A stretch of DNA of 64,000 nucleotides from Duganella sp. OV510 (GCF_900100205.1 NZ_FNEQ01000002.1:1-64000), one strand, 5' to 3'; positions 25,679 through 35,514 are shown, numbered from the stretch's first letter. Notes: a model not told the origin generated them from the sequence alone. Numbers and translations: made by a program.

Positions 25679-25735
25679 AAAAAAACCGCCAGCACAGAGC
25701 GCGATCTTGAACGCGTTCAGGCTGGCGGTTTTTTT
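25679..25735 (-). terminator. terminator of bamC
   Basis: AAAAAAACCGCCAGC (25679-25693) is complementary to GCTGGCGGTTTTTTT (25721-25735); the loop contains a second small GCGC/GCGT pairing. It lies 20 bases after the bamC stop on the minus strand and has runs of A and T on both sides, so it can act both ways. Confidence 0.85.
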
Positions 25736-25755
25736 CGCCGCATTAGCGGCGAATC

Positions 25756-26949
25756 TTATTTCAGCTGTTCGTGCAGCAGGGTCAGAATCTTTTCTCCGAC
25801 CGGGCCGGTTTCAGTCGCGCCGGCATTGCTCAATACCTTGACCACGCTGGTATTACCCTCAGCCGCCTTGACCGAAATACGGTAACGCTGCGCTTCTTTC
25901 TCCGCCTCGTCCGACGAACCCCAGCTAAACAGCTTGCTGAAGAAGCCTTTCGATTCCGCCGTATCGTTGATATAGCGGACGAAGTAAATACCTTGGGTGC
26001 GGTCGCGGTCCTCGACGGTAAAGCCGGCACGGTCCAGCGCCAGGCCGACACGGCGCCAGGCGCGGTCGAAGCCCTCGTCGACCTGTACCACGCGGTCGGC
26101 GCCAGCGCCCACCAGCGAAGCGTGCTGAGGCTGCACAATCGCGCTGTCGACAGCACCCTTGGCATCCGCCAGCTGTTCGCCGCCATTGCCCAGCTTGTTC
26201 ATCATGCGCGCCAGGAATTCGGCTTCCAGGCCAGGATCGTTAGGACGCGCCATCCACTTGGTGCTTTCCTTCTCGGCGCCGACGGACACCTCCTGCACGC
26301 CGCGATGGCTGATGTAGATCTCGCTCGAACCGTCGGCACGGCGCTCGATGCGGGTACGGAACTTGTCACGCTCGCCGCTCGAATACACCGAGTCAAATAC
26401 CTTGCCGATGGTGTTGCGGATCCAGTCCTGCGGAATCTTGGCGCGGTTCTCGTTCCACTCAGTTTCCATGATGCCTGCCGTCGGCAATTCCTGCGACAGC
26501 GTGAAGCCCGAATCTTCCCAGAACGATTTCAGCTGCGGCCACAGCTGCTCCGGCGTCTGCTTGATCACCAGCCAGCGCTGGTTGCCGTCGCGCTCGACCT
26601 TGATATCGCTCAGCGCGGTCTGCGCCACGGTGCCGGCGGCCGGCTGGCCTGGCACCACCACCTGGTTCAGCGCACCCGACTGGGCGGCCTTCGAGGCGTT
26701 GTAGCCGGAAGCGGTGGCCACGCCGTTGTTCGAATCCGGCAGCGAATAGCGGTTATCCTTCTGCAGTTGCGTCAGGTCCGGCGGCACGTCCAGCGTGCTG
26801 GCCTTCTTGGCGGAACGGTAGTCCACCTTGTCGTTGCCAATCACCGAACCAAGCATGCCGCAGCCCGTCAGGCTGGTCACGGTAGCCACCACGGCGCCGG
26901 CCACCAGGGCGCGCTGCGAGGAAATGAAAGCTGTCTTGCGAATAGTCAT
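25756..26949 (-). CDS. bamC: outer membrane assembly lipoprotein BamC
   Basis: BamC is the lipoprotein of the BAM complex that inserts beta-barrel proteins in the outer membrane. The 397-residue protein has a signal peptide ending in the lipobox LTGC, then the conserved disordered segment (VDYRSAKKASTLDVPPDL) that binds BamD, then two helix-grip domains (about 110-230 and 270-397; RWLVIKQTPEQLWPQLKSFWE and DEGFDRAWRRVGLAL). It is the last gene of the dapA-bamC unit, 80 bases after dapA, and ends at the terminator at 25679-25735. Confidence 0.93.
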   Translation of the reverse strand: MTIRKTAFISSQRALVAGAVVATVTSLTGCGMLGSVIGNDKVDYRSAKKASTLDVPPDLTQLQKDNRYSLPDSNNGVATASGYNASKAAQSGALNQVVVPGQPAAGTVAQTALSDIKVERDGNQRWLVIKQTPEQLWPQLKSFWEDSGFTLSQELPTAGIMETEWNENRAKIPQDWIRNTIGKVFDSVYSSGERDKFRTRIERRADGSSEIYISHRGVQEVSVGAEKESTKWMARPNDPGLEAEFLARMMNKLGNGGEQLADAKGAVDSAIVQPQHASLVGAGADRVVQVDEGFDRAWRRVGLALDRAGFTVEDRDRTQGIYFVRYINDTAESKGFFSKLFSWGSSDEAEKEAQRYRISVKAAEGNTSVVKVLSNAGATETGPVGEKILTLLHEQLK

Positions 26950-27029
26950 GTCGTTACTGTTTTAAGAAGCTGAGGTGCAGCAAAATATGATCCGACCAGG
27001 TCGGGGCTAGTTGCTTGTCGCTACGGATA

Positions 27030-27905
27030 TTACAGCACGCCGGCTTCTCGCAGGGCCGAACGTACTGCCTCGTGGTAGCCATCGGCCAGTTGGACCAGCG
27101 GCAGGCGGATGCCGGATGGCATCTTGCCCATGGCCGCCAGCGCCCACTTGACCGGCACCGGATTCGGTTCAATGAACAGTTTCTGGTGCAGCGGGAAAAC
27201 TTTATTGTTCAGCGCGACTGCGGTGGCGACGTCGCCGGCCATCGCCGCGCGGCACATGTCGGCCATGGCGCGCGGCGCCACGTTGGCAGTCACCGAGATA
27301 TTACCGGCGCCGCCGGCCAGCATCAGCGCCATCGCGGTTGGATCGTCGCCCGAATAGACGGCAAACGATTTCGGCGCCAGGCGCAGCAGGTCGTAGCCGC
27401 GGCCGATGTTGCCGGTCGCATCTTTCACGCCAACGATGTTCGGGATCTCGGCCAGGCGCAGGATGGTCTCGTTGCTCATGTCGGCCACGGTGCGGCCCGG
27501 CACGTTGTACAGGATCACCGGCAGGTCCACCGCTTCGGCGATGGCCTTGAAGTGCTGGTACATGCCTTCCTGTGTCGGACGGTTGTAGTAAGGAACCACT
27601 TGCAGCGTGGCGTCAGCGCCTGCTTCCTTGGCGTAACGGGTCAGCTTGATCGCTTCGGCGGTCGAGTTGGCGCCAGCGCCGGCAATGATCGGGATGCGGC
27701 CCTTGGCGTGCGCCACGGTGGCCTTGATCAGGGCGCAATGCTCTTCCACGCTGACGGTGGCCGATTCACCGGTGGTGCCGGCGATGACGATGCTGTCCGT
27801 ACCTTCGGCAATGTGCCAGTCGATCAGCTGATGCAAACCCTCAAAGTCCAGACTGCCGTCTGCGTGCATCGGGGTGACGATTGCTACGATGCTGCCCTTA
27901 ATCAT
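27030..27905 (-). CDS. dapA: 4-hydroxy-tetrahydrodipicolinate synthase
   Basis: DapA condenses pyruvate and aspartate semialdehyde in lysine and diaminopimelate synthesis. The 291-residue TIM barrel shows the Schiff-base Lys in GVKDATGN, the catalytic Tyr and Arg in [10 protein letters not shown], and the opening [17 protein letters not shown] with GTTGESATV. Length is normal. It precedes bamC on the same strand, an arrangement common in betaproteobacteria, and supplies the meso-diaminopimelate for peptidoglycan. Confidence 0.97.
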   Translation of the reverse strand: MIKGSIVAIVTPMHADGSLDFEGLHQLIDWHIAEGTDSIVIAGTTGESATVSVEEHCALIKATVAHAKGRIPIIAGAGANSTAEAIKLTRYAKEAGADATLQVVPYYNRPTQEGMYQHFKAIAEAVDLPVILYNVPGRTVADMSNETILRLAEIPNIVGVKDATGNIGRGYDLLRLAPKSFAVYSGDDPTAMALMLAGGAGNISVTANVAPRAMADMCRAAMAGDVATAVALNNKVFPLHQKLFIEPNPVPVKWALAAMGKMPSGIRLPLVQLADGYHEAVRSALREAGVL

Positions 27906-27989
27906 AGGAAATCACTGCGTAAAGTATTAAAACAACGATTGTAGTCGATAGGTCGCGCGCGTGGTGCATTCCGGCGGACAAATCGGCGC

Positions 27990-28538
27990 TCAAAATGGCG
28001 GTAAAAGCGCCGCCTCGCGGGGAAATTCGGGCTTGACGGCACACAATCGTTGCACCATGGCAGCTTTTGGGCTATCGATGATGCCGTCTTCAAAGGCCAC
28101 CACCCGCAGCCCATGCTCGGTGGCCAGCGCCAGCAGCTCGCCCGGCTGCAGTAAAAAGTCCGGATTCGAAGGCTTGCCGAACTGTCCGTTGCCGTCGGCG
28201 AAGGTCTCGTAAATCAGCACGCCGTTCGGCGCCAGGCTGGCCAGCATGCCGGAAAATAACGGGCGATGCAGGTAGTTTGTGACCACGATGCCGGCAAAAC
28301 GGTGCGGGCCAAACGGCCAGGCGGCGCCTTCTTCTTCCAGGTCGATGGCGCTGGTGGTAATGCCCTGGCCACAAGTGGCGGCCAGCGCAGCCGGATCGCG
28401 GTCCACTGCCACCACTTCATGCCCCAGTGCGGCCATGTGACGCGAATGGCGGCCGTTGCCGCAAGCGAGGTCCAGCACGGCGCCGCCGGGGACCAGCGGT
28501 GCGTAACGTTGCACCCACGAAGAGATTTGATCACTCAT
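27990..28538 (-). CDS. class I SAM-dependent methyltransferase
   Basis: This small 182-residue methyltransferase has motif I VLDLACGNGRHSRHMA, the acidic end of strand 2 in VVAVDRDPAAL, and a motif resembling post-I/II in GIVVTNYLHRPLF. The protein is a minimal Rossmann methyltransferase without an added domain, so the substrate cannot be told. It lies between trpS and dapA, 16 bases after trpS, on the same strand and is probably co-transcribed with them. Confidence 0.85.
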   Translation of the reverse strand: MSDQISSWVQRYAPLVPGGAVLDLACGNGRHSRHMAALGHEVVAVDRDPAALAATCGQGITTSAIDLEEEGAAWPFGPHRFAGIVVTNYLHRPLFSGMLASLAPNGVLIYETFADGNGQFGKPSNPDFLLQPGELLALATEHGLRVVAFEDGIIDSPKAAMVQRLCAVKPEFPREAALLPPF

Positions 28539-28554
28539 ATGTTTTTACCTGCTT

Positions 28555-29757
28555 TTACGTATAGGCCAGGCCCATGGCCTCGCGCACATCGCGCATGGTT
28601 TCCAGCGCCAGTTTGCGGGCCACGTCATTGCCGTCGGCAACGATGGCGCGCACCAGCGATGGATCGTCCAGATACGGCTGGGCGCGCTCGTGCATGGGCT
28701 CCTGTTCCTTGATGATGGCGTCGATCACCGGCTGCTTGCATTCAATGCAGCCGATACCGGCCGAAGTACAGCCCTTGACTACCCATTCCTGGGTCGGCTT
28801 GTCGGAATATACCTGATGGAATTGCCAGACCGGGCACCGCGCCGGGTCGCCGGCATCGCTGCGGCGCACGCGCGCCGGGTCGGTTGGCATGGTCTTGATT
28901 TTCTTGCTGACCGAGTCCTTGTCCTCGCGCAGCGCAATCGCATTGCCATAGCTCTTGGACATCTTGCGCCCATCCAGCCCCGGCAGGCGCGAGGCTTCGG
29001 TCAGGCGCGCCTGCGGTTCGACCAGGATCAATTTGCGGCTGCCTTCCAGATAGCCGAACAGCCGCTCGCGGTCGCCCAGCGACAGGCTCTGGGCGTCGTC
29101 CAGCATGGCCTTGGCCTGCTCCAGCGCCTCGTCCTTGCCATCCTGCTGGTATTCGGTGCGCAGTTCGTTGTACAGTCTGGCGCGCTTGCTGCCCAGCTTT
29201 TTCACCGCTTTCTGCGCCTTCTCCTCGAAACCTTTTTCCTTGCCGTACAGGTGATTAAACCGGCGCGCGATCTCGCGCATCATTTCAATGTGCGGCAACT
29301 GGTCCTCGCCCACCGGCACCTGGCTGGCGCGGTAGATCAGCACGTCCGCCGCCTGCAGCAGCGGATAGCCGAGGAAGCCGTAGGTGGCCAGGTCTTTGTT
29401 CGACAGGTTGTCGATCTGGTCCTTGTAGGTCGGCACGCGCTCCAGCCAGCCCAGCGGCGTGGCCATCGACAGCAGCAGGTGCAGCTCGGCGTGCTCCGGC
29501 ACGCGCGACTGGATGAACAAGGTCGATTGCGACGGGTCGATGCCGGCTGCCAGCCAGTCGACCAGCATGTCCCAGGTGCTGCGCTCGATGACGCCGGGAT
29601 CGTCGTAATGCGTGGTCAGCGCGTGCCAGTCGGCCACAAAGAACAGGCACGGCAGTTCGGTCTGCAGCCTGATCCAGTTTTTCAGCGCCCCGTGATAGTG
29701 GCCCAGATGCATGGAGCCGGTGGGACGCATGCCAGAGACGACACGATCGGGGTACAT
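28555..29757 (-). CDS. trpS: tryptophanyl-tRNA synthetase
   Basis: TrpS charges tRNA-Trp. The class I signatures are PTGSMHLGHYHG (HIGH) and GRKMSKSYGNAI (KMSKS). At 400 residues it is about 65 longer than E. coli TrpS, with the extra helical stretch (KGFEEKAQKAVKKLGSKRAR onwards) between the two signatures; Burkholderiales TrpS enzymes are known to be of this longer form. The region CPVWQFHQVY with CTSAGIGCIECK contains four Cys that could bind zinc or an iron-sulphur cluster, as reported for some long TrpS enzymes. It begins seven bases after the site-2 protease gene. Confidence 0.95.
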   Translation of the reverse strand: MYPDRVVSGMRPTGSMHLGHYHGALKNWIRLQTELPCLFFVADWHALTTHYDDPGVIERSTWDMLVDWLAAGIDPSQSTLFIQSRVPEHAELHLLLSMATPLGWLERVPTYKDQIDNLSNKDLATYGFLGYPLLQAADVLIYRASQVPVGEDQLPHIEMMREIARRFNHLYGKEKGFEEKAQKAVKKLGSKRARLYNELRTEYQQDGKDEALEQAKAMLDDAQSLSLGDRERLFGYLEGSRKLILVEPQARLTEASRLPGLDGRKMSKSYGNAIALREDKDSVSKKIKTMPTDPARVRRSDAGDPARCPVWQFHQVYSDKPTQEWVVKGCTSAGIGCIECKQPVIDAIIKEQEPMHERAQPYLDDPSLVRAIVADGNDVARKLALETMRDVREAMGLAYT

Positions 29758-29764
29758 GGCAGGC

Positions 29765-30439
29765 TCAGCTAAAAAGCGCCATCAGCGGATAGACCAGCAC
29801 ATGCCAGGCGCCCTGCACCAGGTGCATGCCGCGCACCAGGAAGCCGGTCAGCAGGCCGAACTGCAGCATCAGCACCAGGCCAATGAAGACAAACACGCCG
29901 TAGCGCTCGATGCGCGCATAAGGACGGGCCAGCGACATCGGCAGCAGGCCGGTGACGATGCGGCCCCCATCCAGCGGCGGGATCGGCAGCAGGTTGAACA
30001 CGCACATGGCCGAGTTGACGTAGATGCCGGCGCGCGTCATCTGGATGAAGAAATCGCTTTGCTCCATCTTGAACACATAGGTCAGGACCACCCACAACAT
30101 GGTCCAGCCCAAGCCCATGGCGAAGTTGGCAGCCGGCCCGGCAGCGGCCACGAAGGCCATCTGTTTTTTCGGATTGCGCAGGTTGCCGTAGTCGACCGGC
30201 ACCGGCTTGGCAAAGCCGAGCGGCGGCAGCGTCGCCACCGCCAGCAGCAGCGGCAGGATGATGGTGCCGAACAGGTCGATATGCTTGAGCGGATTGGCGG
30301 TGAGCCGGCCAAGATTGGCGGCAGTGGGGTCGCCGAAATATCGGGCAACATAACCATGCGCGGCTTCATGCAGGGAAATTGCAAAAAGAACAGGAATGGC
30401 GTAGACCGTAGCGGTCTGAATAATGCTATCTATATCCAT
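29765..30439 (-). CDS. site-2 protease family (M50) membrane metalloprotease
   Basis: The 224-residue protein is a polytopic inner-membrane zinc protease. The zinc motif is HEAAHGYVARYFGD (HExxH) in the first membrane region and the third ligand lies in NLLPIPPLDGGRI (LDG). It has about five hydrophobic spans and no PDZ domain, unlike RseP. This small form is typically found beside trpS and yciO-like genes in Burkholderiales. Substrate unknown. Start ATG 30439; spacing to the YciO-like gene is 80 bases and to trpS 7 bases. Confidence 0.9.
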   Translation of the reverse strand: MDIDSIIQTATVYAIPVLFAISLHEAAHGYVARYFGDPTAANLGRLTANPLKHIDLFGTIILPLLLAVATLPPLGFAKPVPVDYGNLRNPKKQMAFVAAAGPAANFAMGLGWTMLWVVLTYVFKMEQSDFFIQMTRAGIYVNSAMCVFNLLPIPPLDGGRIVTGLLPMSLARPYARIERYGVFVFIGLVLMLQFGLLTGFLVRGMHLVQGAWHVLVYPLMALFS

Positions 30440-30519
30440 GGAGCGTGATTTTACCAGAGGCTGGCTTGCCTACTTGCGGCGCCGTCAAAGGCCGGCGCCC
30501 TCGCCTGATGTGGGATGGT

Positions 30520-31143
30520 TCAGAGTCCGAAGGCCGCCGCGTCGCCGCGCCCCTGGCGCACCAGCACGGCTTCAGCGCCGGTCAGGTCGATCACCGTGGT
30601 CGGCTCCATGCTGCAGGCGCCGCCGTCGATGACCAGCTCCAGTTGCTTGCCGAGGCGCTCGCAGATGACGTCGGCATCGTTCAGCGCCTCGGTTTCATCT
30701 GGCATGATCAGCGTGCTGCCCAGCAGCGGCTGGTCCAGCTCGGCCAGCAGCGCACTGATGATGGGGCTTTCCGGCACCCGCAGGCCGATGGTCTTGCGCG
30801 ATGGGTGGCTGAGCCGGCGCGGCACGCACTTGGTGGCTTCGAGGATGAAGGTGAACGGCCCTGGCGTAGCCGCCTTCAGCAGGCGGAACTGGCGGTTGTC
30901 GACGCGGGCGTAGACGCCCAGCTCGCTCAAGTCGCGGCACAGCAGCGTCAGGTGATGTTTCTCATCGATGCGGCGGATGCGGCGCAGGCGCTCGACCGCG
31001 CCCTTGTCGTCCAGGTGGCAGACCAGCGCGTAGCAGGAATCAGTCGGCACGGCGACGATGCCGCCGCCGTGGATGATTTGCGCCGCCTGCTTGATCAGGC
31101 GGGCTTGCGGATTGACCGGGTGGACCTGGAAGAATTGGCTCAT
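30520..31143 (-). CDS. YrdC/Sua5 family protein, YciO subgroup
   Basis: This 207-residue protein has the YrdC fold (IVAVPTDSCYALVCHL, HHLTLLCRDLSEL, GPFTFILEATKCVPRRL, VIDLTGAEAVLVRQGRGD) that makes threonylcarbamoyl-AMP for tRNA t6A in TsaC. It fits the YciO subgroup better: where TsaC has a Ser-x-Asn signature near residue 145 it reads GSTLIMPDE. YciO proteins do not always replace TsaC in vivo. It starts three bases after htpX and is followed by the M50 protease. A PHP phosphatase and this gene together resemble the yciV-yciO pair of enterics. Confidence 0.85.
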   Translation of the reverse strand: MSQFFQVHPVNPQARLIKQAAQIIHGGGIVAVPTDSCYALVCHLDDKGAVERLRRIRRIDEKHHLTLLCRDLSELGVYARVDNRQFRLLKAATPGPFTFILEATKCVPRRLSHPSRKTIGLRVPESPIISALLAELDQPLLGSTLIMPDETEALNDADVICERLGKQLELVIDGGACSMEPTTVIDLTGAEAVLVRQGRGDAAAFGL

Positions 31144-31146
31144 ACC

Positions 31147-32031
31147 TTACGATTGTACGCTACGCAGCGCCGCAATGCGTTCCTCGAACGGCGGGTGGGT
31201 CGAGAACAGCGCGCCCCAGCCGCCACGGCCGCTGCTGATGCCGGACGCGGCAAACGACTGCGGCAAGGTGCCAGGCTCAACGCCGTTCAGGCGCGCCAGC
31301 GCATGCTGCATCGGCACGGTGCTGCCCAGCAGCTTGGCCGAGCCGGCGTCGGCGCGGAATTCGCGCTGGCGCGAGAACCAGGCCACGATGATCGAGGCCA
31401 GCAGGCCGAACACGATCTCGCAGACAAACACGGTGATCATGTAGCCGATGCCGGGACCACGGCGCTCTTCGTTGCCCTTGTTCAGCATATTGTCGACAAA
31501 GAAGCCGACGATACGCGCCAGGAACACCACAAAGGTATTGGTCACGCCCTGGATCAGCGTCATGGTCACCATGTCGCCATTGGCGATGTGCGCCACCTCG
31601 TGGCCGAGTACGGCCTCGACTTCGTCGCGGTTCATGCTTTCCAGCAGGCCGGTCGAGACGGCGACCAGCGCCGAATTCTTGAACGCGCCGGTGGCAAAGG
31701 CGTTCGGCTCGCCTGGATAAACCGCCACTTCCGGCATGCCGATGCCGGCGCGCTCGGCCAGCGTGCGCACGGTATTCACCAGCCACAGCTCGGTGGAATT
31801 GGACGGATTGTCGATCACGCGCGCGCCGGTCGACCACTTGGCCATCGGCTTGGAAATCAGCAGCGAGAAAATGGCGCCGGTAAAACCGACCACCAGCGAA
31901 AACGCCAGCAGGCTGCCAAGTTGCAGCTCGCCGCCTGAGCCTGGACGGCCGATGCCCAGCAGCGACAGGACGATGGACAGCACCAGCATCACGGCCAAAT
32001 TGGTGGCGATAAACAGGACTATGCGTTTCAT
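31147..32031 (-). CDS. htpX: protease HtpX
   Basis: HtpX is an inner-membrane zinc protease in quality control of membrane proteins, working with FtsH under envelope stress. The 294-residue length is normal. It starts with two membrane spans ([20 protein letters not shown] and [20 protein letters not shown]), the active site is [13 protein letters not shown] (HExxH), two more spans follow, and the third zinc ligand is the Glu in [14 protein letters not shown]. The final part [13 protein letters not shown] is typical. The stop is three bases before the YciO-like gene, so the two are probably co-transcribed. Confidence 0.96.
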   Translation of the reverse strand: MKRIVLFIATNLAVMLVLSIVLSLLGIGRPGSGGELQLGSLLAFSLVVGFTGAIFSLLISKPMAKWSTGARVIDNPSNSTELWLVNTVRTLAERAGIGMPEVAVYPGEPNAFATGAFKNSALVAVSTGLLESMNRDEVEAVLGHEVAHIANGDMVTMTLIQGVTNTFVVFLARIVGFFVDNMLNKGNEERRGPGIGYMITVFVCEIVFGLLASIIVAWFSRQREFRADAGSAKLLGSTVPMQHALARLNGVEPGTLPQSFAASGISSGRGGWGALFSTHPPFEERIAALRSVQS

Positions 32032-32109
32032 GTAAGGGTCTCCAGTACGGGCAATAGCCCCAGATGATAAGGTAAGACCGGCTTAACGCAAAATCAAGAT
32101 GGTGCTCGA

Positions 32110-32134
32110 CGGTAATCCAGCGGGCGGATTACCG
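32110..32134. repeat. 9-bp hairpin between htpX and the PHP gene
   Basis: CGGTAATCC (32110-32118) pairs perfectly with GGATTACCG (32126-32134), seven-base loop. It lies just downstream of the PHP gene stop on the minus strand. No T tract follows, so termination is uncertain. Confidence 0.45.
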
Positions 32135-32150
32135 CGCTCAGAACCCGCGC

Positions 32151-32981
32151 TTAGAACCAATCGTGCCAGACCGGCGTCACATTCGCGGGCAGCGATGGCA
32201 GCGCGGCGAAATCCACGCGCGATTCGCCCGGCGCATGGAAATCCGTGCCGCGCGACGCCAGGAAGCCGTAATAATTGGCCAACTGCGCATACTCCGGATA
32301 CTGGTCCGGCGTGTGGCTGCCGGTCACCACCTCGATGGCGCTGCCGCCCAGCTGCTTGAATTGCCCGAACAGCTCGCCCTGCGCCAGCGGCGTGAAGCGG
32401 TAGCGGCCCGGATGCGCGATGACGGCAATGCCGCCGGCGTTGCGTATCCAGTTGACCGCCTGTTCCAGCGTCGCCCAGCAATGCGGCACGTAGCCCGGCT
32501 TGCCTTCAGACAGGTATTTCTTGAACACCTCGCCGGTGTTGGCGCAGGCGCCGATTTCCACCAGGTAGCGCGCAAAGTGGGTGCGCGACATCAGGTCCGG
32601 ATTGCCGACATACTTCAGCGCGCCTTCATAGGCGCCTTCAATGCCGATCAGCTCCAGTTGTTTGGCGATCTCGCGGCCACGGTTGTCGCGGCCGGAGCGG
32701 GTGCAGGCCAGTCCGTCGACCAGCGCCTGATTGTTCTCATCGAACTGCAGGCCGACGATGTGGACGGTTTCATTCGCCCAGGTAATCGAGATTTCGACGC
32801 CGGTAACAAAGCGCATGCCCTGCTCTTTTGCCGCCGCACGCGCGGCCGGAATGCCGCTGACCTCATCGTGGTCAGTCAGCGCCCACACATCCACGCCCGC
32901 CTTGCGCGCGGTTTCCGCCACGGCAGCAGGAGCAAGGACGCCATCTGAGACGTTGGAATGACAATGCAGATCGACTTTCAT
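32151..32981 (-). CDS. PHP-domain phosphoesterase, YciV/RNase AM-like
   Basis: The 276-residue PHP protein starts MKVDLHCHSNVSDGVL with the metal-binding HxH, then ALTDHDEVSG (D-H-D), then GVEISITW, then IAVIAHPGRY and finally RGTDFHAPGES, the full set of PHP metal ligands. Homologues hydrolyse 3',5'-nucleoside bisphosphates and trim 5' ends of ribosomal RNAs. The start is put at ATG 32981 so that the protein begins with the PHP motif, as in relatives; ATG 32990 would add three residues. It lies upstream of htpX and the YciO-like gene on the same strand. Confidence 0.9.
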   Translation of the reverse strand: MKVDLHCHSNVSDGVLAPAAVAETARKAGVDVWALTDHDEVSGIPAARAAAKEQGMRFVTGVEISITWANETVHIVGLQFDENNQALVDGLACTRSGRDNRGREIAKQLELIGIEGAYEGALKYVGNPDLMSRTHFARYLVEIGACANTGEVFKKYLSEGKPGYVPHCWATLEQAVNWIRNAGGIAVIAHPGRYRFTPLAQGELFGQFKQLGGSAIEVVTGSHTPDQYPEYAQLANYYGFLASRGTDFHAPGESRVDFAALPSLPANVTPVWHDWF

Positions 32982-32999
32982 ATCAGGCATTGTACATGG

Positions 33000-33887
33000 T
33001 TAGCTGGCGAGGAATTCCTCTATCATCTGCGCCAGTGCTTGAGGCTGGTCATGGTGCAGCATGTGGCCGGCGTCGCAGACCAATTTTTTGGTAACGTCGC
33101 GCAGGTGGCCGAGGCGGCGCTCCAGTTCCACGCGGCCGGCCGGCTTCGCGCCCATCCAGTCCCACATATTGGTCTGGTCGGCTTCCACCCACAGCACTGG
33201 CGCGGTGATCGCCTGCCAGCAGGCCATGACGTCATCGACGTGATATGGCAGCGGGCCGGCCTGCTTGTGCACCGGATCGCCGAGAATTTCCCATTCGCCC
33301 GCATCATTCTGCGCCGACCAGTGCTGCGCCAGGAAGGCGGCCTTGTCGTCGCTCAGGCGTGGATTGGTTTTCTGCAGGCGCGCGGCGACGGCGGCCTGGG
33401 TCGGATAGCTGCGCATTTCCGGCTGTTCCAGCAGGCTGTCCATCCATTTGGCGTAGCGGCCCGGCGCCTGCTCCGGCTTGGCGGCACGCAGTCCGGCGCC
33501 TTCCAGGTTAATCAGTTTGCGGATGCGCTCCGGCCGTGCGCCGGCGTACAGGCCGACGATGTTGCCGCCCATGCTATGCCCCAGCAGATATACCGCCTGG
33601 TCCGGCGAGTAATGGCGCAGGATGGCGTCCAGGTCGGCCAGGTAATCCGGGAACCAATAGGTATCCAGCCCGCTGCGCTGCGACAGGCCGAAACCGCGCC
33701 AGTCCGGTGCGATGACGTGCCAGTCCCCCTTCAGCGCATCCACCACGAACTGGAACGAGGCGCCAACATCCATCCAGCCGTGCAGCATGAACAGCTTGGG
33801 CGCGCCTTCCTTGCCCCAATGGCGCACATGGCAGCGCAGGCCGCGGATGGTCAGGAATTCGGAACGGGAAGAAGTGTGCTGGCTCAT
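33000..33887 (-). CDS. alpha/beta hydrolase
   Basis: The 295-residue enzyme has the alpha/beta hydrolase fold: oxyanion region LFMLHGWMDVG, strand-turn APDWRGFGLSQ, nucleophile elbow LLGHSMGGNI, acid in VEADQTNMW, and the terminal His in DAGHMLHHDQP. ATG 33887 is taken as start because it begins just before the fold; upstream codons to 34010 have no domain sequence. It ends nine bases before the PHP gene codons. Substrate unknown; esterase-like or haloalkane-like specificity cannot be told apart. It diverges from the gamma carbonic anhydrase gene at 34023. Confidence 0.88.
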   Translation of the reverse strand: MSQHTSSRSEFLTIRGLRCHVRHWGKEGAPKLFMLHGWMDVGASFQFVVDALKGDWHVIAPDWRGFGLSQRSGLDTYWFPDYLADLDAILRHYSPDQAVYLLGHSMGGNIVGLYAGARPERIRKLINLEGAGLRAAKPEQAPGRYAKWMDSLLEQPEMRSYPTQAAVAARLQKTNPRLSDDKAAFLAQHWSAQNDAGEWEILGDPVHKQAGPLPYHVDDVMACWQAITAPVLWVEADQTNMWDWMGAKPAGRVELERRLGHLRDVTKKLVCDAGHMLHHDQPQALAQMIEEFLAS

Positions 33888-34022
33888 TTCTATGACCTTG
33901 AAAATGGGTGGGCTGGCGCCATATCGGAACCTTGCTAGCCGTAAAGCAAAATAATAGCACGACCGTTCGCTATGCGCGCAAGCGTAAAATAGCGTCATCC
34001 CACCGCACACAGCCAGGTTCCA

Positions 34023-34547
34023 ATGTCAATATACCAACTGGGCGATCACACGCCCGAGATTGCTGCATCGTCATTTGTTGCCGATACTGCCACTGTGATT
34101 GGCAAGGTCAGCCTGCACGAGCACAGCTCGGTGTGGTTCGGCGCGACGCTGCGCGGCGATAACGAGCGTATCACCATCGGTGCCAACAGCAATGTGCAGG
34201 AAGGCACGGTCATGCACACGGACATGGGCTACCCGCTCACCGTGGGCAGCAACGTGACCATCGGCCACCAGGCCATGCTGCATGGCTGCACCATCGGCGA
34301 CGGGTCGCTGGTCGGCATCCAGGCGGTGATCCTGAATGGCGCGAAGATCGGCAATGGCTGCCTGGTCGGCGCCGGCGCCTTGGTCACCGAAGGCAAGACA
34401 TTCCCGGACCACTCGCTGATTATCGGCGCGCCGGCCAAGGTCGCGCGCCAACTGACGCCGGAAGAAGTCGCCGCGCTGCAAGGCAGCGCAGACAGCTATG
34501 TCAAACGCGGTCAACTGTTCAAGACGCAACTCAAAAAGATCGGATAA
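34023..34547 (+). CDS. gamma carbonic anhydrase family protein (YrdA-like)
   Basis: The 174-residue protein is a left-handed beta-helix of hexapeptide repeats, with the zinc-site region [19 protein letters not shown] and [16 protein letters not shown] giving the three His ligands (H in MHTD, and the two in GHQAMLHG). It is one of two homologues in this window (other copy 45147-45677). Whether YrdA/PaaY-type proteins hydrate CO2 is unsettled. The gene ends four bases before hslO, with which it forms an operon. Confidence 0.92.
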   Translation: MSIYQLGDHTPEIAASSFVADTATVIGKVSLHEHSSVWFGATLRGDNERITIGANSNVQEGTVMHTDMGYPLTVGSNVTIGHQAMLHGCTIGDGSLVGIQAVILNGAKIGNGCLVGAGALVTEGKTFPDHSLIIGAPAKVARQLTPEEVAALQGSADSYVKRGQLFKTQLKKIG

Positions 34548-34551
34548 AACA

Positions 34552-35514
34552 ATGAGCATCACCCCAACCACCACTGGCCAGGACACCCTGCAGAAATTCA
34601 TCTTCGACAACGCCGCCGTGCGTGGCGAGCTGATTGACATCTCCGCCACCTGGCGTGAAGTACAAGCACGGCATGACTACCCTGCCCCGGTCAAGAAAGT
34701 GCTGGGCCACATGACGGCTGCCGCCGCGCTGCTGTCGGCCAACCTGAAGTTCAACGGTTCCATCATCATGCAAATTCATGGCGACGGCCCGGTCAGCCTG
34801 CTGGTGGTCGAATGCGACGCCGAACTGCGCCTGCGCGCTACCGCCAAGCTGAGCCCTGGCGAGACGGTGGCCGACGACGCCACGCTGACCTCGCTGCTGA
34901 ACGCGCACGGCAAGGGCCGCTTCGTCATCACGCTGGACCCGCTGGAAAAAGTGCCGGGCCAGCAGCCCTACCAGGGCATCGTGCCGCTGGACGGCGACGA
35001 CGTGGCGACCGTCATTGAAAACTACATGCTGCGTTCGGAACAGCTGGACACCAGGCTGTGGCTGGCGGCTGACGATAATGTCTCGCGCGGCCTGCTGCTG
35101 CAAAAGCTGCCTTACCACGGCGGCAAGGCTGAAGCCACACCGCTGAACGAGGAAGAAGCGCTGGAAACCTGGAACCGCGCCGTCATCCTCGGTTCAACGC
35201 TGAAGGAGCAGGAGCTGCTGGAAACCGGCATCGACGTGCTGATCCAGCGCCTGTTCTGGGAAGAGACCATCCGCGTGTTCGATCCGCTGCATCCGCAATT
35301 CCATTGCAGCTGCACGCGCGAGAAAGTCGGCAATATGCTGAAGATGCTGGGCCGTGAGGAAGTGGAAAGCGTCATCGCGGAGCAAGGCCATGTTGGCGTC
35401 AACTGCGATTTCTGCGGCCAGCACTACGAGTACGACAAGGTCGATTGCGCGCAGCTGTTTGCCAGCGATGCGCCAGTCGAGACCCTGATCCCTGCCGGCG
35501 ACGCCAAGCACTAA
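34552..35514 (+). CDS. hslO: redox-regulated molecular chaperone Hsp33
   Basis: Hsp33 is a cytosolic holdase activated by oxidative unfolding. The 320-residue protein has the N-terminal chaperone domain and the C-terminal zinc switch: HCSCTREKVGN (CxC) and GVNCDFCGQHY (CxxC). The start is ATG 34552 with GGA upstream; longer openings run into the carbonic anhydrase gene. The stop overlaps that of the convergent symporter gene by four bases. Confidence 0.96.
   Translation: MSITPTTTGQDTLQKFIFDNAAVRGELIDISATWREVQARHDYPAPVKKVLGHMTAAAALLSANLKFNGSIIMQIHGDGPVSLLVVECDAELRLRATAKLSPGETVADDATLTSLLNAHGKGRFVITLDPLEKVPGQQPYQGIVPLDGDDVATVIENYMLRSEQLDTRLWLAADDNVSRGLLLQKLPYHGGKAEATPLNEEEALETWNRAVILGSTLKEQELLETGIDVLIQRLFWEETIRVFDPLHPQFHCSCTREKVGNMLKMLGREEVESVIAEQGHVGVNCDFCGQHYEYDKVDCAQLFASDAPVETLIPAGDAKH

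Noticed and set aside
25339-25695. A minus-strand open frame over the AP-rich lipoprotein gene
   Set aside because: It reads the repeats backwards as Gln/Leu-rich sequence and crosses the terminator.
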